From: Pithys albifrons albifrons
Taxonomy: Eukaryota > Chordata > Aves > Passeriformes > Thamnophilidae
Direction of reading: 5' to 3'
Length of the DNA: 64,000 nt
NCBI RefSeq assembly: GCF_047495875.1
Contig: NC_092480.1
Coordinates: 1,860,001 to 1,924,000, forward strand
Both the position numbers and the translations under genes were made by a program. Positions within the stretch are counted from its first letter, which is position 1. Each line of letters begins with the position of its first letter. Shown here one piece after another: positions 9,910 through 20,349 of the stretch. A model generated the notes under the pieces. That model had not been told where the DNA came from. It worked only from the letters and a program-made list of their open reading frames with translations, and did no database searches.

Positions 9910-11360
9910 CCTGAGCCATTTTTTACCACTTCTGGGTTGCTTAAAATGTTTCCTCTGCAGGTAGGTGTGGGGGTTGTTCTCCTAAAATCAAGTTCAAATA
10001 CTAATTCATTCATACTGTTCCTCTGCCTTACTTCATATGGCTGTTATAAAGCAAAATAATTTTATGCATTTGTTTTCTTTAATCCTTAGAAGTGACTTAA
10101 TACAAGAGTAATTAATGTCCCTTAGAAAATACAACAATAATTGGCCTGGAATAAAATTAGCATATTGATTTTTAGGACAATCTGACTTGCATGGTTTCCT
10201 TGGAATGTGTGTGTTTATCTGCAACATTTTGGGGGGTTATTTTCTAAATACACTGGTCTGTATTGTCCTGTGTGACTGAAAGGACCACAAACAGCCTTCC
10301 TGTCACAGCTTGCCATGAGGGTGATGCAAAATTCCCTTCTGTGTCCTTAGGGGGAACTGAGATTCTGGGTTTTAAATTTGTGCTTTATCTTTCCTGACTT
10401 TCATAGTACCAAGGAGTGAATAAGTTATTTCCACATTCTCCTGGTACATTTGTGGTACTAAGAATAGTAAGAGGAAGAGAATTCTGTGTCATCATCAGTC
10501 TGATTATGCAATAATGATCAAGTTCTGTTTGAATTCTACAAGACCTTTTATTTTTTTTTTAATCTGGATTGTTAACTGTATTTATTTATTGGCTTCTTTG
10601 TGCAGCCAGGGGCAAAGCAGGTAACTGGGCAACTTTTTTCAGTGTTGTGGTGAGAGTGGAGCTGTTGCTTTGTGTGCTGTGGTTTGAACACCAACACAAC
10701 AATCTGTATCTGCCCCAGTGAGGAAGGGACAGATCTGAGTCACGGGAAAGTCCCACTGAGCAATCTGAGCTGATATCGTAGAAAGTGTTTGACATTTCTC
10801 ATTCTGAGACCAAACACAGGATACAGCTGCATGTGGAGGTAGCTAAAGATAATTGTGTAAGAAATTAATTAGTTAAGAGCTCTGGGAATGTGACAGGTCA
10901 GACCTCCCATGTCAGGAGAGCAGAACGAAAAGGGAATGAACACACCTTTGTCCCTGAATCCTCAGTGTTTCCTCTGGAAACTGAATCCCTGTAATGACCA
11001 TTAACTTTTGCTCTTCACTATTGTGGTGCCTGGAAAAGAATGTCCCTGTGCAGCTGAGATGGATGGAGACACTCAGGAAATGATTCTGATGTAAAACAAA
11101 ACAACTTTCAAAGTGCTCATTGACCAGCTGCATGGTCTGCTGTGAAATCTGGTATTTTATGTGGTTTTCTTTCCCTCCACTGCATCTCTGAGGTACCTCA
11201 TTCAATTTGATCAACAAGCATTAAAGATTTTAGGGATGAAGTTCTACAGGTTCATAGACACAAGTACATTATTTCCTCATTGTGTAATTTCCTTCTACTT
11301 GACTAGAAAACATCCTTCTGCTTCTTTTTGCCAACAATTTGCATTTGGGTTTTTTAAGTG
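9910..11360. other. Intergenic interval between convergent SDHD and IL18
   Basis: AT-rich unique sequence between the two 3' ends. No conserved ORF, CR1 copy or array is visible. Some of it may be transcribed as extended 3' UTR of either gene. Confidence 0.6.
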
Positions 11361-11366
11361 TTTATT
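11361..11366 (-). terminator. IL18: IL18 candidate polyadenylation signal
   Basis: AATAAA on the minus strand, about 115 bases after the IL18 stop. A longer 3' UTR is possible, since further AATAAA hexamers occur beyond it (for example in the TTTATTTATT run near 10580). Confidence 0.45.
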
Positions 11367-11480
11367 TCTGGTTTAAGTACTGAATTATGGTAGTTAAAAC
11401 ATAAAACTGGCTTGTTTTGGATAAAGACTGAAGTTTCTTTTACAAAAAGTGAAAATATACTTCAAAACTGTTGAAGTCTG

Positions 11481-14400
11481 TCATGATAACTTGAGACCTT
11501 CACTCTGACTGAGTTTGGATAAAGTTATCTTCATGGTTTCATCCACTTCATCTTTTCTGGACAGTTTCTTTAGAATTAATTTCCTCAAGTAGCCTTCCTG
11601 CTCAAAGGCCAAGAACATTCCTTCTTCCAGTGAGTACTCAAACTTGAATGCTCCAGAGCAACAAGATGTAAACGTCCTTTTGAAAAAGATTATGTTGCTT
11701 TCTCCAGGCATTTCCTTGGGAACTTCTCCTTCCTGAGGAAGAAAGAGGGAAGGTGTCAGTCCCAGCTGAAGGCCTGGGCAGTTCTGCTCAGCTCTCCCAG
11801 GTTTGGGTTGCTGTTTGTCCCTTCTCACACAGACACACTCACCCTGAATCGAACCAGCATCTCCCCACATTCCTTCTCACAGCACATGTAGTAACTTTTA
11901 TCCTCTACCCGGACACTGAAGGCCACGGGCATCCCTGCTGAGGGGGTGGTGGTTTTGTAGCAGTGGATGGTGAAGTGCATCCCTTGGCCTGCAGAACAAC
12001 AGTCTGTCATTAACAGAGTGCTCAGGCGAGAGCTGCAACAACTTTGCCCTGTCTTACCACTCCACTGCCAACTGCTGGCTGCCTTCCCTGGGTGGTTTTC
12101 CTGATTAAAGAGCCAGGAATTGAGTTTTATGGCTGCTGGTTGCACCTTTCTGACTTTCTGCAATAACCAGTTTGCAGTAAAGCAGGTGAAGTTCCCACTC
12201 AGTGTGGGTGGGATGTCAGACCCTTTCATGTGACTTTGGATTGTAAATAGTCATCTGTAAATCAGATTATGTCTGTATACATAAATAAATATGTGCAACA
12301 AATACCATTCTGAATGAACTGATGGAGCACTCCAAAAAATCAGAGCCAAAACTGTAAGTATATAAACTACTACTGCTACAACAAAGAGCTTTTAGTGCTA
12401 ATAAATTGTTTAAATTTTAAAATGATCTTTTGTAATCCAACATGGAGAAAAAAAAAGGGGGGGGGGAAATTTAGAATGGTGTGATCAGAGGCAACCAAAA
12501 CTCTTTCACTCTTTAATTCTTTAACTCTTTTTCTGCTTGTGACATCCTGCAGGCTTGGTCTAATCCAGGAATCTCACCTTCACCAATGGACAAGGCACAA
12601 AATTTCATCTCTCTTAACTCTTCTTTTCTTACAAACAAAGTTTAAGTCCTTACTCTCATCATTTAGAGTCAGTGACTGAAAGAACAAAGCCATCTAGAAT
12701 AAAGAATCACAGAATGGATTGGGTTGGAAAAGACCTCTGAGATCATCAAGTCCAACCCTTGATCCAATGCCACTGTGATCACCAGCCCAGGGCACTCAGT
12801 GCTGATGATCACAGTGGGGTTGGATCAAGATGTGGTGGATTCTCACTCAGTGCCACATCCATAGAATGACAGAATCATAGAATGGATTGGGTTGGAAAAG
12901 ACCTCCGAGATCATCAAGTCCAACCCTTGGTCCAACTCCAGTCCCTTTACCAGATCATGGCACTCAGTGCCACGGCCAAGCTCAGCTGAAAACCCTCCAG
13001 GGATGGGGAATCCACCCCCTCTCTGGGCAGCCCATTCCAATCCCTGAGCACTCTCTCTGCAAAGAATTTCTTTCTGCTCTCCAACTTCAATTTCCCCTGG
13101 CAGAGCTTGAGCCCATCGTGCCCCCTTGTCCTATTGCTGAGTGCCTGGGAGAAGAGACCAACCCCCACCTGGCCACAACTTCCCTTCAGGGGGTTCCAGA
13201 CAGTGCTGAGGTCACCTCTGAGCCTCCTCTTCTCCAGGCTGAACACCCCCAGCTCCCTCAGCCTCTCCCCACAGCACTTGTGCTCCAGTCCCTTCTCCAG
13301 CCTTGTTGCTCTTCTCAGTTGGGTTGGAAGAGACTTCTGAGATCATCAAGTCCAACCCTTGATCCAACCCCACTGTGATCACCAGCCCAGGGCACGGGGT
13401 GATCACAGTGGGGTTGGGTCAAGACATGGTGGATTCTCACTCAGTGCCACATTCACAGAATCACAGGATCATGGAATGGATTGGGTTGGAAAAGCCCTCC
13501 AAGATCATCAAGTCCAACCCTTGGTTCAACTCCAGTCCCTTTACCAGATCATGGCACTCAGTGCCACGGCCAAGCTCAGGTTACAAACTGCTCACAGTTT
13601 GTGTGTGAGAAGGTACCACAAAGCCATCTGGAATAAAGGAGCAGTGCAGTGCTCATAGTTTGTGTGTGAGAAGGTACCACATCTCATCTCCTGATCTGTC
13701 ACATCCTCAAACGCTGCCAGGTTTAGGTCTGGTCTCACCACCAACAATTGGCTGTTCACGTTTCGCAGGAATCGGTGCAGAGTCTTCTCCTTACAGAGGG
13801 CATCACACTCCAGCTCTGCAGAAATAATAACAAGAGTTCTTAGGATTCCAGCTGGATCTCCGCAGCTCCTGATAGCTCACTGCCAGCTTCTTCTTGTCAT
13901 TAAGGACATTCTGAGTTCTTAGAATGACAGTCTCAAACAAAAGGAGGCCACGTCATTCTTCCCACCTCTGGCTTGTGGTAACCCAGGATTTCCCAGAACA
14001 CAGCAATTTCTGTAGATGAGCAAGAGAAGCTGCTGTGCCTGCTACTGAGAGCTCAGAAGCAACAGCTCTGTCTTCTCCCAGCAATTAGAATTGCATGAAA
14101 AGGTGCTGCTGTCAGGGGAGCCACTGCCCTGCAGCTTGGGAGGAATTAAAGCAACCTGAGCTTCAGAAGGAGCAGGGGAGCTGCAGCTCTTTGTCTTGCT
14201 GTAGCCAAGTTTGGAACTTGTCCTTTAAGGCACACAGAGGGTTAGTAAAGATGAGCGAGTTAGTCCATGTGAAACTGATAATGAAGTTCTAAATGATGAG
14301 CTTTCAGCTTACCATCGTCATCTTGGTTCCAAGTGAGCCATGCAGAAAAAAAGGAAAGGAAAAACAGCATCAGTCTCTGCCCCCACAAAAGAGATCACTC

Positions 14401-15020
14401 TACCCAGGCAAGGCTGGAGCCACCCACACACTCCCAGAGCACTCCCCAGTCCTGCTGACTCTGAGTGCATTTGTGGGCCAAACAAAACCCCACATAATGA
14501 TGAAACCATCAGTCATCTGAAAACTGCAGTCACCACCAAACCAGGGGCATGCAAAATGTTGTGGGGTTGTTTAAGGGTGAACAGGTCTCTTTAAGGCTGG
14601 AACTCAGGAATAATTGCCTGCAAAATTTTATTTTAATCAGAACCTTTATTCTGAGTGAGCAAAAGGACGAGAACCAAAATTGCTTCTGAAGAACAAATTG
14701 TTCTCTAATTAACTTTATTCCATAAAATTGGAAATAATTCCCTTACTCTGAGTCCACTCCACAGCACTGGAACTCTGGTGAGTGTCCTTTACAGGACTGT
14801 TGTATGAAGCCAGAAACACTGACTCAGATACTTGGCTAAAGAAACTTAAAACTGAAGCTTATGGGAAAATGGGGTGAAATCAGACTAAGGAATTACATTA
14901 AATCAGTATTCAAACAGCAAATGTTATTAAATGCTCTTCCAGGTAGCAATTACCGACAAAATAGAGGCAGAAGTTTTTCCCCAGTTTGACTGTGCGCACC
15001 AGGATCTCCTCAGTGCTCAT
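11481..15020 (-). CDS. IL18: Interleukin-18 precursor
   Basis: Five coding exons on the minus strand, 15020-14954 (ATG), 14321-14313, 13815-13678, 11988-11843 and 11732-11481 (TGA), total 612 bases and 203 residues (chicken about 198, human 193). IL-18 is an IL-1-family cytokine made without a signal peptide, cleaved by caspase-1 and recognised by IL18R1/IL18RAP. The N-terminus MSTEEILVRTVKLGKNFCLY resembles chicken IL18. LECD followed by ALCKEK is the probable caspase site, matching human LESD. Beta-trefoil segments include FLRNVNSQLLVVRPDLNLAA, FTIHCYKTTTPSAGMPVAFS, SNIIFFKRTFTSC and FKFEYSLEEGMFLAF. The C-terminal KITLSKLSQSEG extension is a little longer than in mammals. The 9-base second exon is inferred from phase and conserved acidic residues; without it the frame is still kept. 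Convergent with SDHD. Confidence 0.92.
12685..13638 (-). mobile_element. Cluster of antisense CR1 3' ends in IL18 intron
   Basis: At least three antisense CR1 tails begin near 12712, 12870 and 13460. The middle copy includes ORF2 C-terminal sequence up to about 13315. Two degenerate palindromes lie at 12759-12829 and 13359-13426. The cluster is flanked by a 20-base direct repeat (CAAAGCCATCTRGAATAAAG) at 12685-12704 and 13619-13638. Confidence 0.85.
13591..13681. repeat. 30-bp duplication spanning an IL18 splice donor
   Basis: CTCAYAGTTTGTGTGTGAGA + AGGTACCACA occurs at 13591-13620 and again at 13652-13681. On the minus strand the second copy contains the donor of the exon ending at 13678 with its last four exon bases. 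Confidence 0.85.
14313..14321 (-). other. IL18: IL18 9-nt micro-exon
   Basis: ATGACGATG on the minus strand is bounded by an AAG acceptor and a strong GTAAGC donor. Spliced in phase it turns FV-ELECD into FVDDDELECD, restoring the acidic run found in chicken and mammalian IL-18. Human IL18 has a 12-base exon at the same place, which supports the call. Confidence 0.65.
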
Positions 15021-15027
15021 CTTCAGC
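15021..15027 (-). other. IL18: IL18 exon 5' leader next to start codon
   Basis: A TTGGCAG acceptor precedes GCTGAAG-ATG, so the start exon carries seven leader bases and an upstream non-coding exon is required. ATG at 15020 is the only start in frame with the conserved N-terminus. Confidence 0.6.
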
Positions 15028-15274
15028 CTGCCAAGGAACAGGGAGAGGGTTCAGAGTGAAGCACAATTCTTACTCTGTAAAGGGAGAAAAGTTAAACCCA
15101 CACAGACTTCCCCTGGGAAAGACTGAACTTCCAAAATACCCAACCTTGGTTCCCTTTCTGAGCGCCCCTGAAGGGTCTCCATCTGTGGCACCTGGAGCTG
15201 GAATTGTGTAGTTTGATGGCATCTTTTTTGCATCAGTGACCTGCTTATGGTGTTTTATGTCAGCTTGAATTCTG

Positions 15275-15597
15275 AAGGGAAGTTATAGCCAGGTGGGGGT
15301 TGGTCTCTTCTCCCAGGCACTCAGCAATAGGACAAGGGGGCACGATGGGCTCAAGCTCTGCCAGGGGAAACTGAAGTTGGAAATTTAATTCTTTGCAGAG
15401 AGAGTGCTCAGGCATTGGAATGGGCTGCCCAGAGAGGGGGTGGATTCCCCATCCCTGGAGGTTTTTCAGCTGAGCTTGGCCGTGGCACTGAGTGCCATGA
15501 TCTGGTAAAGGGACTGGAGTTGGACCAAGGGTTGGACTTGATGATCTCGGAGGTCTTTTCCAACCCAATCCATTCTATGATTCTATGATTCTATCTG
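15275..15597 (+). mobile_element. CR1 LINE 3' end in IL18 intron 1
   Basis: Truncated CR1 starting within the ORF2 C-terminus ([16 protein letters not shown]) and ending in a TTCTATGATTCTATGATTCT tail. It lies antisense to IL18. Confidence 0.85.
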
Positions 15598-15841
15598 GAT
15601 TTCACAGCTATTCTCTTGCAAGAGTGACACAGAGAAGAGGGGAGAAGAAAAGAGATTTCTCTTAGGAATTAAAACGACTATTTTATAAAAAAACTCCCAG
15701 CAAAATACAACAAAATCTGAACTAATCATTGAATACCAGTCAACCTCTGCACCCGAGAGGTTCCACCCTTCTCCTACACACTTCAGGGCTAATTGAGAAA
15801 CACCCTTGTTTGTCACCACCTTCTTTGTGCTCGTTGTCAAT

Positions 15842-16312
15842 CAAAGGGTTGACAATTCACAGCCTCTTGTCCTGGGCTACCCATTGGCTGACAATTCACA
15901 GTCTCTTGTCCTGGGCTACCCATTGGCTGACAATTCACAGCCTCTTGTCCCAGGCTACCCATGGGTTGACAATTCACAGCCTCTTGTCCTGGGCTACCCG
16001 TTGGTTGACAATTCACAGCCTCTTGTCCTGGGCTACCCATTGGCTGACAATTCACAGCCTCTTGTCCCAGGCTACCCATGGGTTGACAATTCACAGCCTC
16101 TTCTCCTGGGCTACCCATGGGTTGACAATTCACAGCCTCTTCTCCTGGGCTACCCATGGGTTGACAATTCACAGCCTCTTGTCCTGGGCTACCCATGGGT
16201 TGACAATTCACAGCCTCTTGTCCTGAGCTACCCATTGGTTGACAATTCACAGCCTCTTCTCCTGGGCTACCCATTGGTTGACAATTCACAGCCTCTTGTC
16301 CTGGGCTACCCA
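15842..16312. repeat. 39-bp minisatellite in IL18 intron 1
   Basis: Twelve copies of GACAATTCACAGCCTCTTGT + CCTGGGCTACCCATTGGTT, with few substitutions. The unit length is a multiple of three, giving long spurious ORFs (13-residue repeats such as SPGQEAVNCQPMG on the minus strand). Confidence 0.92.
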
Positions 16313-16937
16313 CCGAGCTCTCTCCATCTCAACCTGCCTCTCAATCTGCTGCCTGCAAACCTCCCTGCACCAGATACTTTCCCCCACATTGGTTTTAGCA
16401 TTGTTCTATCCCCTGCACTAAATCAGTGTGTTAAAACCAGGCCAAAGGGAGGATCCGGCTCTTGCACTGGGATTCCGTTGTGCAATCTGAATATTCGGCA
16501 TCTTTCCAAAGCTTTCTCAGCGCTCCAAAAAGACTCACTATACAGAACAACTGAGGAGTGTCAACTGAGTAAATACACACACCCACCAGCCATTGGGACT
16601 GGGGTGGGGAATTTCCTTGTCCCTTCGTAAAGCACTTCAAAATATGTTTTTGAGAGTATTTTTTTTCTCGTCCTGTGGCCCGTGCAGAAGAGGCACTGAC
16701 GTTCACAGCAGAGCAGCACATCTTTGTCTGCAAAGATGCACTCCCAGGCCTTGGAAACGAGAGCACAACCCCAGACCCTGCAAGCCTCAGCCTCGGGAAG
16801 TTCACCAAGGACCACTCTGGGCTTCTGAAGCAGAAGGGAAGGCACAGGCAGGGCTCGCTGACAGAGGGTGTAAGGACGTGGTGGCAACTCGGTTTAATGA
16901 GCAAAGCACCAGAAATGTGCCTCTTCCCTTCATCATT

Positions 16938-17505
16938 GAATCAGAGAAGCACAGAATCATAGAATCACAGAATTATAGACTCAGAGAATCATAGAATCAC
17001 AGAATTTGAGTCATAGAATCACAGAATCACAGAATTATAGAATCATAGAATCACAGAATTATAGAATCACAGAATCATAGAATTACACAATCACAGAATT
17101 ATAGAATCACAGAATTACAGAATTATGGAATCATAGAATCACAGAATTACAGAATTATAGAATCATAGAATCACAGAATTACAGAGCCATAGAATCACAG
17201 AATTACAGAATCACAGAATTATAGAATTACAAAATCACAGAATTACAGAGTCACAGACTTATAGAATCACAGAATTACAGAATCATGGAATCCGAATCAC
17301 AGAATCACAGAATTACAAAATCATAGAATCACAGAATCATAGAATTACACAATCACAGAATTATAGAATCACAAAATCATAGAATCACACAATTACAGAG
17401 TCACAGAATTGCAGAATCACAGACTCACAGAATTGCAGAATCACGGAATCATGGAATCATTGGGGTTGGAAAAGACCCCCAGCATCCTCAAGTGCAACCC
17501 TGACG
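16938..17505 (-). mobile_element. CR1 3' end with greatly expanded octamer tail
   Basis: About 520 bases of AGAATCAC, AGAATCAT and AGAATTAC/AGAATTAT units, the reverse complement of the CR1 ATTCTATG tail, lead into ATTGGGGTTGGAAAAGACCC, a short antisense CR1 3' UTR. A CR1 tail normally has only two to four units. Confidence 0.85.
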
Positions 17506-17605
17506 CAGTGCAAAGGCAGATCTTTAACAGAGCGGGCTTGAAAGGAACTGCGAAGAAAAAGGAAAGTTTTCGGGTGTCTGTTGGAGGTGGCGCAGAGTGA
17601 CTCAC

Positions 17606-17785
17606 CGCGTGGAGCAGCGGGATGCGGGAGGGAGCAGAGCCTGGGGGTCCTTCCTGGTTCCTCGGCGAGCCGGACAGACAGACGGATACAGAGACGGACG
17701 GACGGACAGACAGCCGGACGGACGGACGGAAGGCGGGGAGCACCGAGGGCACCCGGGGTCAGCCCCGCCGGCCGCGGGGGATGCC
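17606..17785 (-). other. IL18: IL18 inferred non-coding first exon
   Basis: Downstream of the TATA motif on the minus strand the next strong donor is CGCG-GTGAGTCAC at 17606/17605. The span between forms a plausible 5' UTR exon that would splice to the acceptor at 15028. It contains a GGAC/GACA tetranucleotide run at 17678-17733. The 5' end is approximate. Confidence 0.45.
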
Positions 17786-17805
17786 CGAGCGGGACCGGGC
17801 TGGGG

Positions 17806-17937
17806 ATTTATAGCGGCGCGGGAGATGCGGCGCTTTCCCAGGAGATTTGCCGACGTCTGCACTTCCCCTCCCCGCCCGACACCGCGTATGCAAATCTGGG
17901 GTTACGGAGGAGGCTCCGGGCGCTCCCTTGATTGGTG
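17806..17937 (-). promoter_or_regulatory. IL18: IL18 candidate core promoter: TATA, octamer, CCAAT
   Basis: CTATAAAT at 17813-17806 on the minus strand is a good TATA box. A perfect ATGCAAAT octamer (OCT-1/OCT-2 type) lies at 17888-17895, and a CCAAT box (GACACCAATCA) at about 17940-17930. A GAGGGGAAGTGC motif of PU.1/ETS type lies between TATA and octamer. The setting is CpG-rich (17.58-18.15 kb). Assignment to IL18 rests on orientation and position. Confidence 0.5.
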
Positions 17938-18246
17938 TCAGCGGGCGGCGGTTCCAGCCGGGGCGTGCGGAGGTCCAGCCGGGGTTTGGAAACAGGTACC
18001 CCCCGCCCCAGCCGCGCTTCCCCTTCTGCAGCGCTGCCCGTAAACATCGCGCTGCCCCTGCGGGAAAGGCGGGCAGAACAAGCCTAGGAATGCTGCCCGC
18101 ATCCCTGGGAGCTGAGCAGCATCCTGAGATACCCCCGCGGTCCCTCCATCCCGGGCTGCCTTTGGGGCTGCGAGTGTTTAGCGACGCTTCTGTTACTGCA
18201 GTGCCAAACATCGTGTAGTGATGAAATAGTGATCCATTTCATGGCA

Positions 18247-18390
18247 AGAAATCACAGAATCATGGAATGGATTGGGTTGGAAAAGACCTCCAAGATCACC
18301 CAGTCCAACCCTCACTCAGTGCCACATCCACAGAATCATAGAATGGATTGGGTTGGAAAAGACCTCCGAGATCATCAAGTCCAACCTTTG
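18247..18390 (-). mobile_element. Two antisense CR1 tails in tandem
   Basis: ATGGATTGGGTTGGAAAAGA occurs twice, at about 18264 and 18344, joined by the CACTCAGTGCCACATCCA link. Confidence 0.8.
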
Positions 18391-19380
18391 ATATATTTAG
18401 AGGTTTCTCCATAGACTATTCACATCCATGAGGTACTGAGAGTGGTAAAGAAAATTCAGATGTTTAATTTATTCTATTTCATGTGTATATTCCATATTAT
18501 TCTATATTATTCTATATTCATGTATATATTCTAACCTACTAATGGTAACCCAATTAAGTAAACACCTTAAGAACAATTTCCCAGCATCATCTGCCATACG
18601 TGTTTCTTAATCTTTAGATAGTATTGTTAATAACAAAAATATCTATAAAATGTTTGAGAATAAGTGAAGTGGGTTGTGTCAGCATAATGGATATTGTTAC
18701 TGCTTTGGGGAAGTATTTAGTTCTCATTCTTTCAGCAGTTTAATTTCTTGTACTGGCATTTCATTTCAGAGCCTAATCAGATAACATTTGTGAGATTAAG
18801 ATCCTTTCTCCTCTTAAAAGCAAAAATTAAAGATGTTAAAAAAAAAAAATCAACCAAACAAAAAAACCCCCCATGAAACAAACCAGAGACAAAATTTCCT
18901 TCACTCACATAACCTCAAATTCTTGAATGATTTCTCTCACAGTAGCTGACAAAGCCACGATTTAGGGAAGTATTAACTTGATGTCATGTTGAATGTTTTT
19001 GCTTGAAAACTGCAAAGTTCTCTCCTGGATTGTGGTGTCTTTTTTCCTTCCTCTTGGCAAACTCAGCCACGTCTGGGTGAAACCGAGTCCCATTTTTACC
19101 TACAGAAGTGAAACAGCCCAAAGAAAACACAAACTTATTCTTCATCCTCCGGAGAAGAACAAACCCGGTCTCGGCTGTTTCCATGTTGTGCTGTCTCTCA
19201 TTTACTGACTAATCTCTCGTTTTTACTGATCTGCGGCTCGTGTTTGGAGGCGGATCCGCCCCGATGGACGGTCCGTGTGGGTGTCGGGGCTGTCGGGACA
19301 GGGAGCTCGGTCGGGACCGGGGCAGGACAGGGAATGAGAGCGGCATATTGTGCGGGGACAGCTCCATGTGCGGTGACTGC
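18391..19380. other. Intergenic interval, IL18 to TEX12
   Basis: AT-rich unique sequence to about 19.2 kb, including a TATTCTATATTCATG-type run near 18.5 kb. It is followed by the start of a CpG-rich block. A 66-codon minus-strand ORF at 18984-19184 is not recognisable. Confidence 0.5.
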
Positions 19381-19384
19381 AGGT

Positions 19385-19860
19385 GGGATGGCCCTGTCCC
19401 TTATCCCCTGTCCCTTATCCCCTGTCCCTGTCCTTTTTCCCTGTGCCCTCTGCCTTGTCTCTGTCCCCTGTCCCTTGTCTCTGCCTCTGTGCCCTGTCCC
19501 TTGTCCCCTGTCCCTTGTCTCTGTCCCCTGTCCCTTGTGCCCTGTCCCTTTCTCTGTCCCTTGTCCCCTTGTCTCTGTCCCCTGTCCCTTGTCCCTTTTT
19601 CCTTGTCCCCTGTCCTTGGCCCCTGCCCCTTGTCTCTGTCCTTTGTCCCCTGTCCCTTGTCTCTGTCCCCTGTCCCTGTCCCTTGTCCCTTGTCTGTCCC
19701 TTGTTCCCTGTCCTTGTCCGCTTCCCCTTATCCCCTGTCCCTTGTCCCCTGTCCCTTGTCTCTGTCCCCTGTCTCCTGTCCCTTGTCTCTGTCCCTTGTC
19801 CCTTGTCCCCTGCCCTTTGTCCCCGTCCTTATCCCCTGTCCCTGTCCCCGTCCCCTCTCG
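19385..19860. repeat. Polypyrimidine minisatellite CCCTGTCCCTTGTC
   Basis: About 475 bases, almost all C/T on the plus strand with regular G, of CCCTGTCCCTTGTCTCTGTC-type units in irregular order. All frames are open, yielding Pro/Leu/Ser- and Gly/Gln/Arg-rich spurious ORFs. Confidence 0.9.
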
Positions 19861-19939
19861 CCCCTTCCTGGGCCCCGACTGGAAGGGAAGGCACCGCCGG
19901 GGGGTCCCGCTGAGCGGGAGACGCCGGGAGGGGACAAGT

Positions 19940-20175
19940 CCCGTGGGATGAACCGGGGCCAGCCCGGGATAAACCCCGTGGGATACGGGCCGGGGACAGC
20001 CGGGACAGCCCCCGGGAAGGGACCGCGGGCAGGCCGGGATAAACCCCGTGGGATACGGGCCGGGGACAGCCGGGACAGCCCCCGGGAAGGGACCGCGGGC
20101 AGGCCGGGATAAATCCCGTGGGATAAGGGCCGGGGACAGCCGGGACAGCCCCCGGGAAGGGGCCGCGGGCAGCCC
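19940..20175. repeat. 70-bp GC-rich triplication upstream of TEX12
   Basis: Three copies of a unit containing CGGGATAAACCCCGTGGGAT, ACGGGCCGGGGACAGCCGGG and GGAAGGGACCGCGGGCAG, nearly identical and rich in CpG. Confidence 0.9.
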
Positions 20176-20179
20176 GGGC

Positions 20180-20349
20180 CGTGGCGGCCCCTCAGGCCGG
20201 GCCGGGTCGGGCGCGGCGAGCTCGGCACAGACACAGACACAGAGCCAGGGCCAAAGCCAGAGCCAGAGCCAGAGCCAGAGCCAGGGACAGACCCAGACAC
20301 GCAGACACACAGACACAAACACAGACACATCCCCGGCCCTAGGGCGGAC
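20180..20349 (+). promoter_or_regulatory. TEX12: TEX12 CpG-rich promoter region with CAGAGC/ACAGAC repeats
   Basis: GC-rich sequence (GGGCCGGGTCGGGCGCGGCG) is followed at 20228-20330 by short AGAGCC and CAGACA repeats directly before the ATG. No TATA box is seen. Confidence 0.4.

Noticed and set aside
15806..16630. 274-codon plus-strand ORF in IL18 intron 1
   Set aside because: Produced by the 39-bp repeat, whose length is a multiple of three.
16938..17462. CRISPR-like regular repeat
   Set aside because: There are no unique spacers; it is an octamer tandem derived from a CR1 tail in a vertebrate genome.
18984..19184. Minus-strand 66-codon ORF with a TCTGTAG-GTAAAA donor, divergent from TEX12
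   Set aside because: Too short and not recognisable; a non-coding divergent transcript is possible but unsupported.
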